Origin: Crocodylus rhombifer
Lineage: Eukaryota; Chordata; Crocodylia; Crocodylidae
Length of the DNA stretch: 64,000 bases
Direction of reading: 5' to 3'
Assembly (NCBI GenBank): GCA_038503035.1
Contig: JAVSML010000032.1
Location: 434,001 to 498,000, forward strand
This document shows positions 1 to 13,100 of the stretch, piece after piece. The notes beneath the pieces were generated by a model. That model saw only the letters and a program-made list of their open reading frames with translations, made no database searches and was not told the origin of the DNA. The translations under genes and the position numbers were made by a program. Position 1 is the stretch's first letter. Every line of letters begins with the position of its first letter.

Positions 1-1021
1 GTTATTCCCAAAGCCTAGTAATTAGTGATTACCTTTTTCAAACTATTTTATAAACTACTTTATTATCGCTACCTATTACAAGCGACTCAAAGACAAAATG
101 CGTAATGTCCTTAAAAGATTAAGAAAAAAAGAAAAGCTCTCTTTATTAAACATTCCCCCTCCCTGTTCTATAGTCACCATCAGGAAGTAAGTTCTTCTAA
201 TTTCTGAAAATAAGGAATTCAGACCTGTTTGCTCTGCAGAACTCTATACTGACCAGCAACTAGTGAAATGCTAAATGACAACTTTGCAAATAAACACAAA
301 AAACATATTTAGCTAGTCTGTGTATGTTTTTTTAATGGCTATTTCATTTCAGTGACTAATTCATATGCTGGAAAAATATTTAAAATACAAAATGAACAAC
401 TCCCATTTCATACTCATATTTCATTAAATTTGTAAGAATTTTTGCATACATTTTCTGAATCTACTGATAAGTCATGAGGGAAAAAAAACAGTAAAGACTT
501 GAACTGGTATTTCTAATAATTCCTAAAATAAACAATAAAGGCAAAAAAAACCTTTAGACCCTTCTTTATATATAATTCAACAAAATTAAAGACACAAGCA
601 CAGCTTTTATCTGTGTATAACATATACAGAAGTACTATACACATATACAACTATATAGTATATGCTATATTATAGTTTAACTGTGCATGCTAGAGCTTAA
701 AATGATTTAATGGTCATCTTTAGTATCTACTGCTTTCTCTGTTTCAGCATTTATCTCTGCTACAAGACTGCCTCCTTTGTACAATACACTAATTATATAA
801 ACCTCTGTTTGTACTGAGAAATCAATCAAAAGGAGGCTCTGCATTACTTAAAATCTGATTTGCATCTTCCTCCTTTTTAATTCTTGAAAAAGACTGCATT
901 CACAAACTAAGGTCTTGCCATTAAAATTTTTAATCTTTTCAGTCTTTGGCCTGAGGTGAAAATTGTGAGTTTGTTGTGGTGATTATAACACTTATATCAG
1001 CCTTTATATATCAATACTCAC
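1..1021 (-). other. GNPAT intron 3 (partial)
   Basis: This is AT-rich sequence without a recognisable exon or clear repeat. The next GNPAT exon, expected to carry the HRSYIDF-type acyltransferase motif, is not here. Confidence 0.75.
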
Positions 1022-1198
1022 TTTCTGAATTCCTTCTCCATTCACACAAATCTTGCAGAAAAGGGTTTTAAACACTTTGCTCAAAGTAAGAGCAAAAAAT
1101 CTAATAGCTCTGGTCTGTATATTATGACCCATCTCATCCAGGATTTCAGTGGCTTCTTCTTGTATAATATCAGGGGACTCACCCATCTCCTTTGATAA
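1022..1198 (-). CDS. GNPAT: GNPAT exon 3
   Basis: The acceptor TTTCATTTAG is followed by [33 protein letters not shown] and CVNGEGIQK, then a GTGAGT donor. It is 177 bp with phase 0 at both ends. The match to vertebrate GNPAT just upstream of the acyltransferase core is strong. No further GNPAT exon is visible in 1-1021. Confidence 0.93.
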
Positions 1199-4100
1199 CT
1201 AAATGAAAAGGGGAGAAAAAATATTAAATTTCCCTTGAACTATGACGACTAAGAAAAAGGTAGTAAAGTCAATCCAATACATTCTAAATGGTTCAAATGT
1301 TACTTTTAGAGAACGAGGATCTATGCTAGTGGTGGACCTAATGTTACTAGATCTGTTCAATTTCAACAGAGGAAGAAAAGCAAAATCTGAACTCTTCTAC
1401 AACATAGATTTACAGTAGTATGAATTACTAAGTTTCATTAAACATGTATTTTTGTTTGCAATAAATCACTACATATTTGTATTTATGGTTTATTGTACTC
1501 ATTCTTTTTCTTTTAAAAAAGGAATTTTACGTTTAAAAAGATGACTCCTTAAATTACTTTTCTGAAGAATTTATGGTGTGGATCTTCTGTCACTGATAAA
1601 ACTAATAAAATAAAGCCAGTGTTTTTACAGATATTTGCAAGTTAAGTCTCTGAAATGCTTTTGGGGTAAGTTTTTAAGACTTGCTCAAGGAATATCAACA
1701 TTATTACTCTTGCACTTCTTTGTGCTGAATCCCTTTAGCAACGGCAAGCTGAAATGCATACAAAGTACTCTCTCTACAAATGCTGCATATTGATGTGCAG
1801 TTCCTGTTGCTGCATACTTTTTTTGAAGCTTCTTACTAGGTAATTCATTAATAGGTATGCATCTCTTATTAAATATTATGAATTCAAAAACACTTAGCCA
1901 AAAAAAGATCACCTTTATGATTCAATTACAACTAAATGGAAAATGTATGCCACATCTCTACAAAAGAATGGAAGAGAAGGCGGGAGTGAGAGTAACTGTG
2001 ATGAAACTATAGCCTGCAGATTATAGAACTGTATACAATGTACCTTATTAGATATACTACCAGTTCTAGCACACAGCTGAGAAATTCCCCTCCTCCCAGT
2101 CTTCCATCATAAACAATAGCTATTTTGTTGTCAAACTGATCCTTTCAACTTTCTCCAATAAAGAATTAATTTCTCATCTTGAATATTTTCATGCCTTGCA
2201 AAGGCTAATTATTTTAAACATACAAAGTAACCCAACAACTATTTTAAGCCTCACCAATATCTACCAAACAGAAAATGTATTTTTTTAATTGTTAACTAAA
2301 GGCAGGGGCCTTTTCCTCATTAATCTCCAGAAAGGATCATAGTGCACCTCTCCCTTTAGTAGCTAGACATTTATTTTATAAAACTAGGAAATAAAAAAAA
2401 TCAAGTGTGCATGCATGTGTGCAGAGAAGATGGAAGGTTTGAAACTGGATGGTAATTGGGAAAAAAAACCGAGTCCCTGGGCAAGATCCTAAACTTAGCG
2501 CTGGTTGGAAAATCATTTTTAATCATAAAAATTGTTTAATCGAAACAGAAGTGTTACAAAATCATACTGGCAAAATTTCCTGCATTTGTCAAATAAGAGT
2601 CTTTATTTCAGGGGGAAAAAAATTCAAGACATTTGTTCTGAAATGAGTTTTTCATTTTGAAATTTAATTGTTTTATTGCATACTACTAATTTATATTTCT
2701 TGACGTCAATAGTAGTGCATGATATAACATACCACATTTTAAGTCATATCATATTTTGACATACCAAATATTAATATTAATAGATTCAAAAATATGAAAA
2801 AGTCTATTGTTCTCTTAGTACTGATTGAAACATTTTCTATATTTGTGTTAGCCTGAAATCATTTTTCTAGGATACTGAAATGAGGTGCTCCTCTAAATAA
2901 ATTCACTGAGTGCTTGCATTGTTTTCTTATGAAAACAGCAGCCGCAACAAAAAGGTTTTCCCTAAAACTCCCAAGCATTTCTAGTACAACATGCTACTGC
3001 TCCTTTAATGGCTTTGTGGGCCAGGCTCTTCAGAACATTAACATTCAGCAATTCAGGCTAAAAATGTCCTAAGCAACAAAACACATGAAGGAAAAGAGTC
3101 ATTTTTACTAATTAATGACCCTGGAAAACCTGAATGGAGTTTCATGACAAAGAAAAAGCATTTCTGTAACTGAAGGCCTTTCTTCCTGCTGAATTTCAAG
3201 GTCCTGCTGCATTCATTAGAGGTGATATTTTCTTTTTAAATAAATCACAAATCTTTTGGAAAGAAAAGTTCAGGGCAACTTAAATATAAGGACCACTTAC
3301 CAGTTTCCCCTGTAATTTAATTGCTTGCCCTAATGAAGGGAGAGTAGAGAATTTTGGTTTTTGTGGGTTCTTATTTAATGAACATTAAATTTTAAGGGCA
3401 GTCGCTACTTTGTACGGATTGAAACATCTTATTTTATCTTTCAGATCTGTGCCGTCAAATGTATGGACTAAGAGCCAGGTTCAGCCCACAGGGCTTGTAG
3501 AGGAGCCAGAGCCCTTGGGACCCATGGCAGGGACAGGCAGGAAAGTGGGAGCCATGTAAACCACTGTAGCTGTCAATCAACCTGCTACCATTGTTATTGG
3601 CTCTGCAGTTGCTGAGGCATCCAGATCTGGCCTGCAAGGAGTAACAATTTGAACACCCCTGTTCTACATCAAAGTGGCTCCTGTTGTAATGAAACAGATG
3701 ATGTTTCTGACCAATCACCTTCTCAATCCAACAATCCAGCCCCTACTATGGGATAACAGAGTCTCTTGCTGCCAGCTAATGTTGTTAGTCCCTGCAGTTC
3801 AGGTGGCAGTGGCATGTCCCAAAACGCTGAACACCCAGGGTTCAAACTTGGATGATGATGTATGTCACAATTTGCTTTTACTGTTTTGCTTTAAGCAAAT
3901 AAATAAATAAAATTACACATGAAAAATCCCTATTAAAATCAGGCATGTTGTGAAGTCAAGCACACAAGTTACGAAATGTACTCAGATTTAAGGATAAACT
4001 GGCAACCTTAATTCTAAGCTCTAGTCCTCCAACCACAGGCATGTGCCTTAAACAGCCATAAGCACCATAAACTACACACTGCAGCATCCACATGTTCCAC

Positions 4101-7100
4101 AGATGTTTGGGTTTTTTTTTTAACACAGCAGCAACAGTGGTGGATATTCAGCATAGCACTTGGTTCCACTGAAAACACAGTAGATGGTAAAAGATTTTGT
4201 GCAGGATGGATGATAAGGAAGTGATTTTTGGGGGGGGGAGGGGCGGGGAGGGGGGGCAGAAGGAAGGAAGGAGGGGCAGACCTAGGTTACAGTGTATGGT
4301 CTGGAACATAAAGTAGTGACTGTAATGCTAGAGATGGAAGAATAGAGAGTATATATTGCATGTCCTTGTTTCTATGAGTTTACTGGGTGCTGAGTACTCA
4401 GCAACTTTGGCTGCTGACATGTATATGCCAATTTCCCGGGGGGGGTTTCATACCTTATTGACCATGTGCAAGTGAAAGAAACATGAAACCCGTACTAAAG
4501 TATAAGGCAAAGCTCCCGATGGAAAAGCAGGGTTGTGTGCTCGACATGTAAATACTACCCATCTAAAAATAACTCCAAAGCCAAGCTTTTTAAAAAACTG
4601 TCCAATGCACCAGATGCATCTCTACACTAAGTTTCATGAAGTTAGAATTTTTTTTAAGAGGTCAACAATGTCAATTCAGATCGTCAAAACAAAATTTCAG
4701 CAGGAGTCCCAATTCAAAAACGTCTTAAATGCTGTAATGCATCTACTTTTAGATATAAAGAAGAATTTATGCCCTGTTTTAACCCCCTTTCAAATACAAA
4801 ACAACTACAGAATTTGTCAGATCCCTCCAACACACAAAAAAAACTGCTTCAGGAAACAGAATGCTTTTGTGTTTTGTAATGCTGCTATCAAGATTAGCTT
4901 GACTTTTTAATCAAACTGTACATCCATTACTGCAAACCAAAAGGCTGCTAGGTATGCTAATCACTGGGGGGGGGGGGTGAAGTAGGCCCTATTTGATTTG
5001 GATTTGGCCCGAAGCTGGGACAGCGATTCAATTTGTTGATTCAGATCCCTGTCCCCAATTTGATTCAAATCCAAATCTGAAGAGTTGATACTGACTCGGA
5101 GAATCAGCAATTTGGACATAAATACAGCTTTAAAAGTTTTTTCTACATACCTCAAGGTACCAGTGCAGTTTGTGTGCACTGCGATGCTGGGGTGGATGGA
5201 GCATCTCACAGGAGTGCAGGTGGGGGCCCTCTCCACATGCTTAGTGGCAAACCTGGAAGTATTTCTGGTCCACTGCCAGGTCTGCTGGGGGCCCCCACCC
5301 CGCATCCCCTGGCTTAGCAATCAGCTGCAGAGGGACCCCAGAGGGCCCCCCAGACCCAGGAGGCACCAGTTGCCAAGCTGGAAGGGAGTGGGGGAGGAAA
5401 GTGCTTCTGGTCCACTCTGGGTCTGCTGCCAAGCATGCTGGGGACCTCCCTGCACTTCTGTGGGATGCTCCATGTGCCCCAGCATCACAGCATTCACAGG
5501 CCCCTGCTACTTAGAGGTATGTAGAAAAAACATTTAAAGCTGTGTCCTGAATTGCCAAATCGATTCAGAGGGTTCCAATTGGATTCAGAGATTAAAGGGT
5601 CCTCTGATTTGATTCGGAGATTTGGCCGCTGAATTGAGCCAAATCTCCACTGAATCAAACCAGGGACCGAAGCTTCACACAGCCCTACTAACCAACAAAT
5701 GTCAGAGATGGCAGCCTTTTGTAGCAATCATTATTTATTTTGCACCCTGCCCCACCTTCTGCCATACTTCATGTGCATTAACGGAGCTAACTACTTCTTT
5801 CTAATTACAGTTGGAAAGATAAAAATCCTTGCCTTATAGCCATGATGGTCCAGGAATTACGCAAGAGGTAAGGATTTTTGTCTTTCCAACTTTAAGTAGA
5901 AAGAAATAGTTTACTGCGTTAATGCGCATGAAGTATGGTAGAAGGTGGAACAGGATGGCACCTTAAAGACTAACGTTTTTAGAAAGGCATATGTTTTCAT
6001 CAGATGCTATGAACGGACATGTTCCAAAAGGCATACCCCTTGATTGTCTGAGTTAGTCTTTTAAGGTGCCACCTTGTCCTACCTTCTGCCCAACTTTAAG
6101 CAGGTAACCTAACCAACAGAAAATTTATTCCATGTCTTATGCAACGTTCACCTGGGCTTCTTTTATGGTCTCTTTGTCCAGACTTACCTGTCTGATAACA
6201 TATTGAACTTGGTCAGATTGTAAAACAGTATTTTTAATAGCACTTGGCTTGCAAGGTGAAAGCCCTTTATAAACAACAGGGTTGAAACATTTCATTGCGT
6301 ATCTCAGGTCACTGGACTGCCGCCTCTCCTCCAAGATATCTTCAAAGTCATCCCTCTTCTTTGATGTGAATTCTTTCTGCTGGGAATACACAAACAAAGA
6401 ATGAGACAATATCCAACTTTAGCCACCTCTCTTAGCTACATCAGGCAAACTTTGTTCTGCTATCATTCACAGATTTCACAGACATTAGGGCTGGAAGGAA
6501 CCTCGGAAGATCATCAAGTCCAGCCCCTCACCCAAAGAGCAGGAAGTCAGCTGGGGTCATAGGATCCCAGCAAGATAAGCATCTAATTTACTCTTGAAGG
6601 TGTTCAATGTAGGTGCTTGAACCACCTCCGATGGCAGACTGTTCCAGACCTTGGGGGCTTGGACAGTAAAGAAATTCTTCTTTAAGTCCAGCCTGAAATG
6701 GTCTTGCAGTAGCTCATAACCGTTCGACCTCAGCATCCCTTGGGGCACTCTGGTGAAAAAACATTCCCCCAGATACTGGTGGTCAACCCAGATAAACTTA
6801 TAGATGGCCATCAGATCACTCCTGAGCCTACGCTTTTGCAGGCTAAAGAGCCCCATGAGTCTCAACCTGTCATTGTAAGGTCTGTTTTCCTGACCTCTGA
6901 TCATGCGCGTGGCTCTCCTCTGCACCCTCTCAAGCTTCTCAACATCCTTTTTGAATGGTGGAGCCCAAAACTGGACACAGCTGCAGCCTCACCAAGGCTG
7001 AGTACAAGGGGAGAATGACGTCCCAGGATGTACTTAAGAAGCATCTATGGATGCAAGTCAACGTTTTGGTTGCTTTACTAGCCGCAGCATCGCATTGCAG

Positions 7101-10100
7101 GCTCATGTTCATCTTGTGGTCAATCATAACCCCCAAGTGTCTTTCTTCCGTAGTGCTAGCCAGCGTAGCACTGCCAAGCCTATAAGGATGCTGCAGGTTT
7201 TTCCTCCCAAGGTGGAGAACGTTGCATTTTTCAGTGTTAAACACCATCAGGTTCTCGTCTGCCCATTTGCTGAGCTTGTCCAGGTCAGCCTGGATCACCC
7301 GCCTGTCTTCTGGTGTGGATGCTTTGCCCCAAAGTTTGGTGTAATTGGCGAACTTGGCCAGTCCGCTTCTGACTCCAATGTCCACATCATTAGTGAAGAT
7401 ATTGAACAATATGGGTCCAAGGACAGAGCCTTGGAGGACCCACTGGTCACAAGACACCATGACGATTGACTGCCGTCAGTTACCGCCCTGTGGGTCCGAC
7501 CACGAAGACAATTTACCAGCCAGTGGATCATGGTGGACTCAAGGCCACAACTGGCCAGTTTCGCCAAGAGGTGATCATGGGATACCAGATTGAAGGCTTT
7601 TCTGAAGTCAAGATATATGACATCAATCTCTTCTCTGTTGTCCAGGTGATAGGTCACCTGGTCGTAATAGGAAATGAGATTGGTCAAGCAAGACCTACCT
7701 GCAACAAACCCATGCGGGTTATTCCTCAGAATGTTGGCGTCGGCCAGTCCATTAAGGATGGCCTCTTAGAAAAGTTTAATAAAGATCTTCCCTGGGATAG
7801 AGGCTGATGGGCCTCTAGTTTGCTGGATCCACATTCTTCCCTTTCTTGAAGATAGGCACCACATTGGCCTTCTTCCAGTCTTCGGGCACTTCACCAGAGC
7901 GCCAGGAGTTTTCAAAGCTCCATGCCAAATGTTGGGCTATGATGCTTGCCAGCTCCTTGAGTAACCTGGGGTGTAGATGATTGTCAAGGCCAGCTGACTT
8001 GAAGGTATCCAGGCTCTCAAGGTGTTCCTTCACGAGGTTAGCAGTGATGAAGGGCAGGAGATCTCCCTCACCGAGACCTCCCTGTCCCGTGGTGGGCATG
8101 GGCGTCCCGTGAGACTGATGAAAGACCGACGCAAAGTACCCATTTAATAGATTGGCTTTTTCCTGGGCATCTGTTGTCCCATCTGGTTCAGCAGGGGTCC
8201 AATGTTGCCCTTGCTTTTCCTCCAGCTCCCCATATATCTGAAAAAGGACTCTTTATTGTCCTTGATGCTTGAAGCTAGTTGGAGTTCAGTTGCAGCCTTG
8301 GCTTTCCTGGTTTGCTCCCTGCAGGACCAGACCAGTGCAGAATATTCCTTCTTGGAGGCGATTCCCATCCTCCATCCTTTGTAGGCCTTGCTTTTTAGCC
8401 ACAGGAGGTCTGCTAGGTCCCTGGAGAGCCAGGGGGGCTGCCATGCCCTCTTGCTGCCTTTCCTCCAAGATGGAATAGAATTAGCTTGTGCACTGAGGAT
8501 TGCTCCCTTGAGGAGCAACCACTCTTCCTGGACTCCCCTCCCCATGGGGTCGTGGTCCCTTAGGACCTCACTGACAAGCCTCCTGAGCTTGTCAGCTTTA
8601 CAGTGGACAGTGAAGGTGATCAACTCGTGGTTGCTGTCACCCAGCTTCCCATCAATCACTAGGTCGCCGATTAGGTCATCCCCAGTAGCCAGTACCAGGT
8701 CGAGCAGCGCTTTGCCTCTCAGCCCATAGACTTCTTGAGTCAGGTAGAGGTCATCCATGCATGATAGAAAGCTTTGCGACTGCTCGGATTTTTCTGAGTG
8801 ATCCTCCCATGAGATGTCTGGGTAATTGAATTCACATCATCTAATGCAGGGGTGTCAAACTCTTCTGGCCTCATGGGCCAGATGATGGTTGCTGGGCTAG
8901 TCTACAGGCTACATTGGGACTGATCCCCATGCAGCTTCCATGGCAATGGGTCCAACCCTTAAGCCACACACAAAGCACTGGACCCAGGCTTCGCTGTGCG
9001 CATGGCACACAGGGCCAGCTCAGTGTGTGGGCTGAACCTAAAACTGCAGAGAGCATGGGGGCTTGGTCTGAGGTACTACATGCAGTACACACACTGGACC
9101 CCCTGCGCTGAGTGCAGCACCAGGACCAGCCCGCGTGTTGTGGACAGCGCATACCTTGTGCTGGCCCCACATGCTGAACAAGCTGTGGGTGGTTGAAGAT
9201 AGTGCATGGGGCTGGAGTGACCATGCATACAGAACATAGCAGAGGGTCTGGCTGGGATGTACACTGCATGTGGCACCCTGCCAGACTGGCCCTGTGCACT
9301 GGCTCCAGCATAGCTCTATCCAGACTAACCTCAGAGAAGCACGCAAAGCCAGACCAGCAGTGTGGTGCAGGTAGCACGTGTACCAAAACTCCCAGTTTTT
9401 CTTTTTTTAATTTTAAAATGCATTCCCTTCCCTTCCCCAACCATTTCTGCCTTTCTCTCCCTCTCTATTCCCTATAGATAAGTATAAGTAAGCTAAGATG
9501 TAGGATAAGCTTTAACATTTTGTTTTAGGTAGTAAGTTTTATTTTTCTCTCCCCTCTTTGCAAATAAGTGCCCTGCTATTTTGACATAGATATCCACTGT
9601 TTTATAAAAGTGATAATTATTATGTTTGTATTGATTTTTTACTGTTTTCATATTGTGTGAATACTGTTTTAGGCCTATATATGTAAGTTAGCATAAGTCA
9701 TGTCAAGCCTCCATCTTATCCCCATGCCCGGTTGTGTAACCTATGACTCTCACTATCCCTCCTATGTAACTTGGTTCCTGAATGAATGGGGATGAATGAG
9801 GGTGCTTGAGAGACAATGGCAGTAGGTCTAAAAATAGCTCCCTCTGAATGACCGAACCATCAACACCAACACCTTGACAAAGACCCAGCCCTTGGAACCA
9901 CCCTTAGAGTTCAAGAAACAAAAGATGAGGCAACCCACCTTTGTGCCAGGCTGCACATGCTAAGTAAGAACACCTGGAACCCTCAGGAACAGAACTGACC
10001 TTGTCTGGACAGGCCTTCCCCATAGGAGATCAGAGGTAGTCTGCCCCATAAAAGGTGGTAGTGAAGACTGACTCCTTGGGACACCCTCTCCATCTGGACC

Positions 10101-13100
10101 AGCACCATGCCACACCACTTATCCACCCAGAGGCCTTGCCAGCAACCCCACTCTGGACAACAGCTACTGGACAAAGACCCCTTTCTAGCCTGGATAGGTA
10201 GCTATTACCTCCACCCTCTCTTCAACCAAGGACTTGGACTCTGTTTCTCTTCCTTACCTGGACTCCAACTCTTCCATTGAGTCTCTTTCTTCTGCTGCCA
10301 TTGTGAGTATGTGTGTGCATGTGAACCAATAACTTCATGTGTCCGTGTAGCATGTTGTCTGTTTAATAAACCTGTTATTTGGACCCCTGAGTTGGGTTTT
10401 GCTTTACGATGGTTCAGCCCTGCTCCAATCTCTGTTCCTTGCCCCTCTAACTTCTGTCTCATTTCTCCTTCTCCTACTTATGACTCATTGCCACTGCCAA
10501 CACCTGTCCTGAGCTCCTCTCTGCCTCCAAACCCCCCGTTTCTTTGCCACTGTCTTATCCCCACTGCCTTTTCCCCTGGGAAACCAGGTTTCTGCCTCAG
10601 TTTCTTTCCTGGCTATCTCCTCCTTGCCACCAGGCTTTCCCACCACCCCCCCCCCGCCTTGCACCAGTGACCTCAAGTAACCCTGGGGCCACTTGATCTT
10701 AAGTAAACCCAAGCCTTAGTTCCTCAGCTAGCTTCTCTCTAGTCCAGTGGTCTCCAAACTTTTTTGATCACGCACCCCTATCAGTAAAAAAATTTTGAGT
10801 ATGCACCCCCAATATATGTATATTTATATAAACAGAAATAGAAATAGAAGTTCTAATATTTTCTTCCCGCACCCCAATGGATCATCTTGCACACCCCACT
10901 TTGGAGACCACTGCTCTAGTCCACCAGTTCTAATCCCGTTTCTGGTAACTTTTACTTCCTATACTTTAATTCTCTCTCTCACCTTTACCTTCCCCCAAGT
11001 ATCCCAGGTACCCCAAGCACACATATACACACTGTACCACCCAAGTTAGGAACTTACCTGTGTGTATGTGTAGGTGGGTTGTACGTGCATGAACTGGTGA
11101 ATGTGTGCGTGTGTATATATACATGTCATTGTGCATGATATACAAATTAGTGATCTATGTATGTGTAGTGAGTGTGCAGGTATGGGCAACTGATTTTTGT
11201 CTAACTTCTGGGGTGTATAGTGTATGTGCTTGAATTGGTGATAGGTATGCATGTGCCTGGGCTGGTTTGGATGTGCATGTGCCCGAGTTGGTAGAGTGTG
11301 TGCGTATGTGTGCACGCGCGCATGCACATCTAATTGATTTGTGTGTTTGTATATGTGCAATTATGTCACACTCTACTGTTTAACAGCGCAATATTGAGAT
11401 CCTGAGAGTTGGCCTGACCCCACAGGGCAACACATGAGCCCCAGACTAACCCTGTTCTGTGTTCAGGATGTCACTGGGTCAGCCTATATGACACATGCAG
11501 TGCACAGCGGTAAAGCTGGCACTTGGAATCATTCCAGCAACCCCTGGGCTGGCTCATACAGCTTCATAGCCCATATGTTTGACACCCCCAACATAATGTC
11601 TTTGTGCTGTTTTTTCTCTCCCAAGATGCAGCCATCCCTGGTTTCAAACACACAAAATTATATTAAACCAGATTAATAAAAAACTCTCCAAACCTACATT
11701 TAAGATTTGTTCTGTCCTATCACCACAAGACCTAATTTCCCCACCCCCCCATTAGAAAGAATTTTAAAGTACAAATAGGTTTTGAAAGTCATTAAGGATC
11801 AATCTTTTCACAGTTAAACAATGGGTGTAGACTCAAGCACTCTTGAAATCAACTGCTTCAGCTACATCCAGGGAATGATGCAAGTCCAACAGTACAAACA
11901 CAAACGATGAAAGATCAATTCTTCCACAAGAGCTGGCTGCTATCTTCCACACCAGTTCCTCTGGTTCATCCCCAGACTGAGCCTCTGCCAGCTTCCTCTC
12001 ATCCAAATTTCAGAGGCAAAACACCACTAAGCAAGTTAGGCAACTGGAAAGGATTGCAAACACTTTGAAAGAGAAGAATATAATTCAGAAGGAACTTGAT
12101 ACATTGAAGACCTGAGCTAGAGACAATTAACTTGAAGTTCAGTGCAGATAAACATAATGCACTACATCTGGGTAGAATGATTGAAAGCACAAGTGGGAAT
12201 TAACTGGCTGGGTGGTACCTTACAGAGAATGGTCCAGAGGTTTCGGCTGGTCAGACTCAATGGGTCAACAGAAATGCAGTTGCAAAAAAGCCGATGCAAT
12301 TTTGGTCCTCATCCACAGAATTATTAGGTGTAAGATATGGAAGGTGATAATGCCATTCTACTCAGTGCTGGGGGGCCTCATCTAGAATATTGTGCCCAAT
12401 TCTGAGCTCCACCTTTTAAGAAGAATGTGGAGAAGTTAGAGAGGGTCTAGAGCAGGGGCAGGAAAATCTGGCTCACCAGGCCATCCTATCTGGCCCACGG
12501 CTGCCTCTTTGAAAGCCAGTGGGAGGCATGGGGTTTCAGAGGTTGGGCACCATCGAACTGGGTGGGCTTTGCACCTCCACCTCCGTGGGGCTCCCAGCAC
12601 TCCAGCTTGGAGCCCCATGTGGAGGTACCGAGGGCAATGGTGCTTGACTGGACAGCTTGTGAGTTGGGAGGCGAGTTCCTGCCTACAGAGCTAGAAACCC
12701 CACGTGGAGGCAAGGAGCCAGTCTGACCCAGTGGCAAACACTCCCGGCTATAGTACCGGGAACCCCACATGCTGACACATAGCCAGCCCAGCTGGCCTGA
12801 TGGTGCATGTGTGGGTCCCCCTGCCACAGCCCCCATTGCTGATGGCAGCAGCAGCAGCAGGCAGCAGGCACTCATGGCCCATGGCAGGCAGTCACCTGGC
12901 AGTGTGCAGCTCCAGCTGAGACCTGGGAGCTGCCTTCAGCCCAGACCAGACTGGCTCTGTGCCAGCACGTGGGGCTCCCAGCACTCCAATGGCAAGCTGC
13001 AGGTGAAGGCATGGAGCCAGGCCGGCCAGCCAGCCTGGTGGTACATACTCTCAGCTGCTGTGCTGGGAGCCCCACATGCTGGCACAGAACCAGCCCAATA

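Larger units (their letters stand above)
1199..6187 (-). other. GNPAT intron 2
   Basis: The first 3.4 kb is AT-rich and I see no repeat in it. A degenerate hAT-like end lies near 3444-3660, with TTTGAACACCCCTG at the right. A G-run tract is at 4230-4258, a palindromic hAT-like element at about 4968-5690, and a nested inverted-repeat block at 5746-6085. Short open frames here, for example 4533-4910 on plus, match nothing I recognise. Confidence 0.7.
8849..11588. mobile_element. Possible composite hAT element cutting the CR1 5' end
   Basis: The left end CAGGGGTGTCAAAC at 8849 matches, inverted, GTTTGACACCCCCA ending at 11588. Flanking octamers ATCTAATG and ACATAATG agree at 6 of 8. The interior holds GC-rich sequence, an LTR-like block and a small hAT. 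The pairing of the ends is inference; they could belong to two elements. Confidence 0.35.

Noticed and set aside
4533..4910. 125-codon plus-strand open frame in GNPAT intron 2
   Set aside because: It has no recognisable domain, AT-rich composition and no splice or promoter context. It resembles chance ORFs elsewhere in the introns.
11046..11360. 104-codon minus-strand open frame rich in His and Thr
   Set aside because: It is the translation of a degenerate TG/CA tract.
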